A program made the position numbers and the translations under genes. Under the pieces are notes generated by a model. It was given only the letters and a program-made list of their open reading frames with translations. It was not told the origin of the DNA and did not search any database. A stretch of DNA of 5,346 nt from Phycisphaerales bacterium UBA2266 (GTDB taxonomy: Bacteria; Planctomycetota; Phycisphaerae; Sedimentisphaerales; Anaerobacaceae): NCBI GenBank assembly GCA_002347125.1, contig DDXG01000387.1:211-5556 (forward strand). The letters run 5' to 3'. Below, piece after piece: positions 5,127 to 5,346 of the stretch (the stretch's first letter is position 1; the number at the start of each line of letters is the position of its first letter).

Positions 5127-5346
5127 CCCCGTCCCACTCCACGCTCGCTTGCCATTGGACAAAGCGGCCGAAGCCGGGCTTGGCGTCCGGCGGGCTACGG
5201 AGGGCCACGGTCACGCCTTTGGCGTCCGCCTCCACCACTTGCCCGCCCGTGACCCTGCTCGGCCGCTCGCCCGTCGTAAATCGCACCGGATAAGTCCTAT
5301 CGGGCAGGCCCTCAACGCTGAACCGCCACGCCCGGCCGTCAAAGTC
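5110..5346 (-). CDS. C-terminal end of an unidentified protein (5' end beyond the window)
   Basis: An open frame enters from the right edge on the minus strand and runs 78 codons to TAA. It has no start codon in the window. The peptide reads like a beta-rich folded domain, with alternating hydrophobic and polar residues and motifs such as AWRFSVEGL (6-14), PVRFTTGE (20-27) and GRFVQWQASVEW (60-71). It lacks the skewed composition of the repeat-derived frames nearby. Such endings are common in extracellular beta-sandwich domains, for example of glycoside hydrolases, but I do not recognise the family and give no function. The last five residues (ASGKR) come from the 7-bp array, so the original C-terminus may have been replaced. 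It lies upstream of the methylase on the same strand, but the gap and promoter suggest separate transcription. Confidence 0.65.
   Translation of the reverse strand, partial: DFDGRAWRFSVEGLPDRTYPVRFTTGERPSRVTGGQVVEADAKGVTVALRSPPDAKPGFGRFVQWQASVEWDGASGKR

Noticed and set aside
4856..5293. Plus-strand 145-codon frame near the right end
   Set aside because: It is Pro-rich, includes the 8-bp and 7-bp repeats, shows no domain, and overlaps the better-supported minus-strand gene end.

Overview
The window looks like a piece of a GC-rich planctomycete genome, most likely Phycisphaerae-like. This is an inference from three things: two Tat-type secreted proteins, high-GC flanks, and gene gaps filled with short-period repeats. 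No rRNA, tRNA or marker gene is present to fix the taxonomy.

Layout, left to right. (1) A small hairpin and a 7-bp-period repeat array that runs into the stop codon of the first gene. (2) A minus-strand Tat-exported aldo/keto reductase (97-1155). (3) A 555-bp divergent gap with no gene. It holds a second heptad array, nested hairpins, and a composite element present twice: a multi-hairpin module of about 85 bp followed by another heptad array. A promoter-like site sits at its right end. (4) A plus-strand secreted NodB-type polysaccharide deacetylase-like protein (1711-2652). (5) A minus-strand two-gene restriction-modification cassette of visibly lower GC: a D12-class adenine-specific DNA methyltransferase (3810-4730), overlapping by 4 bases a SacI-family type II restriction endonuclease (2683-3813). 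(6) A gap ending in an 8-bp and then a 7-bp tandem repeat. (7) The 3' end of an unidentified minus-strand gene (5110-5346), whose stop codon lies inside the 7-bp repeat.

The restriction-modification pair is one functional unit. The methylase is made first, and the nuclease is probably translationally coupled to it through an ATGA overlap. The reductase and deacetylase are both predicted to be exported by Tat but share no obvious pathway.

The least explained signal is the set of five heptad arrays. Most have a different consensus, all lie at gene boundaries or in gaps, and four of the five lie next to hairpin-forming DNA.
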